From: JABDQA01 sp963759125
GTDB taxonomy: Bacteria; Desulfobacterota; Desulfobulbia; Desulfobulbales; Desulfocapsaceae
NCBI GenBank assembly: GCA_963759125.1
Contig: CAVWXN010000012.1
Location: 93,520 to 157,519 of the forward strand
Reading direction: 5' to 3'
DNA length: 64,000 nucleotides
Part shown: piece after piece, positions 63,876 through 64,000 of the stretch
Position numbering within the stretch: the stretch's first letter is position 1
How the letters are laid out: every line of letters begins with the position of its first letter
Position numbers and translations under genes: made by a program
The notes under the pieces: generated by a model
Database searches by the model: none
The model's input: the letters and a program-made list of their open reading frames with translations, nothing else
Told to the model about the DNA's origin: nothing

Positions 63876-64000
63876 CAAGTTCCTCCCTGATTATGATTTG
63901 TATCACATCACATATTGATGGGATTTATTTATGTCTGGATAAGAGATCCTCTCTACCAACAATTATACCATAATAAGGTGGTTCCTGATTACTCCCTGCA
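63876..64000 (-). promoter_or_regulatory. Promoter region of the DUF169/radical SAM operon
   Basis: On the - strand TATAAT (63962-63967) is preceded by TGG, forming an extended -10 box, but no good -35 is visible. The Shine-Dalgarno lies next to the ATG. Confidence 0.45.

Overview
The window reads as a stretch of chromosome from a GC-rich, anaerobic, Gram-negative bacterium, most likely a Desulfobacterota (deltaproteobacterial) relative. This is inferred from the mix of TRAP transporters, a tungsten-type aldehyde:ferredoxin oxidoreductase with its ferredoxin, CCG-domain Fe-S oxidoreductases, a DUF169 protein and type II secretion (GspA/B/N/E) genes. No rRNA or tRNA was seen, so the taxonomy is not proven.

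Layout. (1) 1-5.3 kb (+): end of a TRAP transporter, then a PdxA-type dehydrogenase, a beta-hydroxyacid dehydrogenase, an Asp/Glu-racemase-fold protein and an FGGY kinase, probably one operon for an acid sugar. (2) 5.5-10 kb (-): a four-gene operon of TolC-like lipoprotein, two-TM ion channel, HlyD adaptor and DUF2955 membrane protein. (3) 10.3-12.1 kb: a frameshifted EamA exporter, an agmatinase scrap and an alpha/beta hydrolase. (4) 12.4-26.9 kb: a large sugar-acid catabolic island with altronate/galactarate-type dehydratase, FadR-type regulator, ferredoxin plus AOR, DapA-like aldolase on the + strand, and SDR, TRAP DctMQP, Ldh-type dehydrogenase, KDG-kinase-like PfkB kinase and zinc alcohol dehydrogenase on the - strand, ending with a second beta-hydroxyacid dehydrogenase. 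(5) 27.2-45.5 kb: housekeeping and envelope genes (HtpX, CBS/DUF21 protein, diguanylate cyclase, FAD/Fe-S D-lactate-type dehydrogenase, Nudix hydrolase, outer-membrane protein, GspA/B, GspN/E, LysR regulator, OmpA/vWA protein, CCG Fe-S protein, PIN toxin and antitoxin).

(6) 45.6-51.4 kb (+): a lasso-peptide biosynthetic cluster in the order B1 (PqqD-like), B2 (leader peptidase), C (cyclase), A (precursor), K (HPr-kinase-like) and D (ABC exporter). All but B1 are interrupted by frameshifts or a nonsense codon, although each is nearly full length. The precursor, too short and too broken to be seen as an ORF, was found by reading frames by eye: a one-base slip in each of two A5 runs restores a leader with the lasso Y..P.L...G.....T pattern and a 15-residue core with Gly1, Asp8 and a C-terminal Ser, the residue that this kinase type is known to modify.

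(7) 51.5-64 kb: a YdcF-like protein, a small secreted Cys-containing peptide, a DsrE-like protein, small membrane proteins, a CPBP protease, a Tat-exported DUF882 protein with an LdtD-type L,D-transpeptidase, remnants of mobile genes, a tandem pair of tyrosine recombinases and a DUF169 / B12-radical-SAM operon.

Two repeat families mark the intergenic regions of 26.9-52.2 kb: short REP-like palindromes built on GGGGACACAAT, and a roughly 100-bp hairpin element with terminal inverted repeats, found just beyond the stop codons of two envelope-protein genes.
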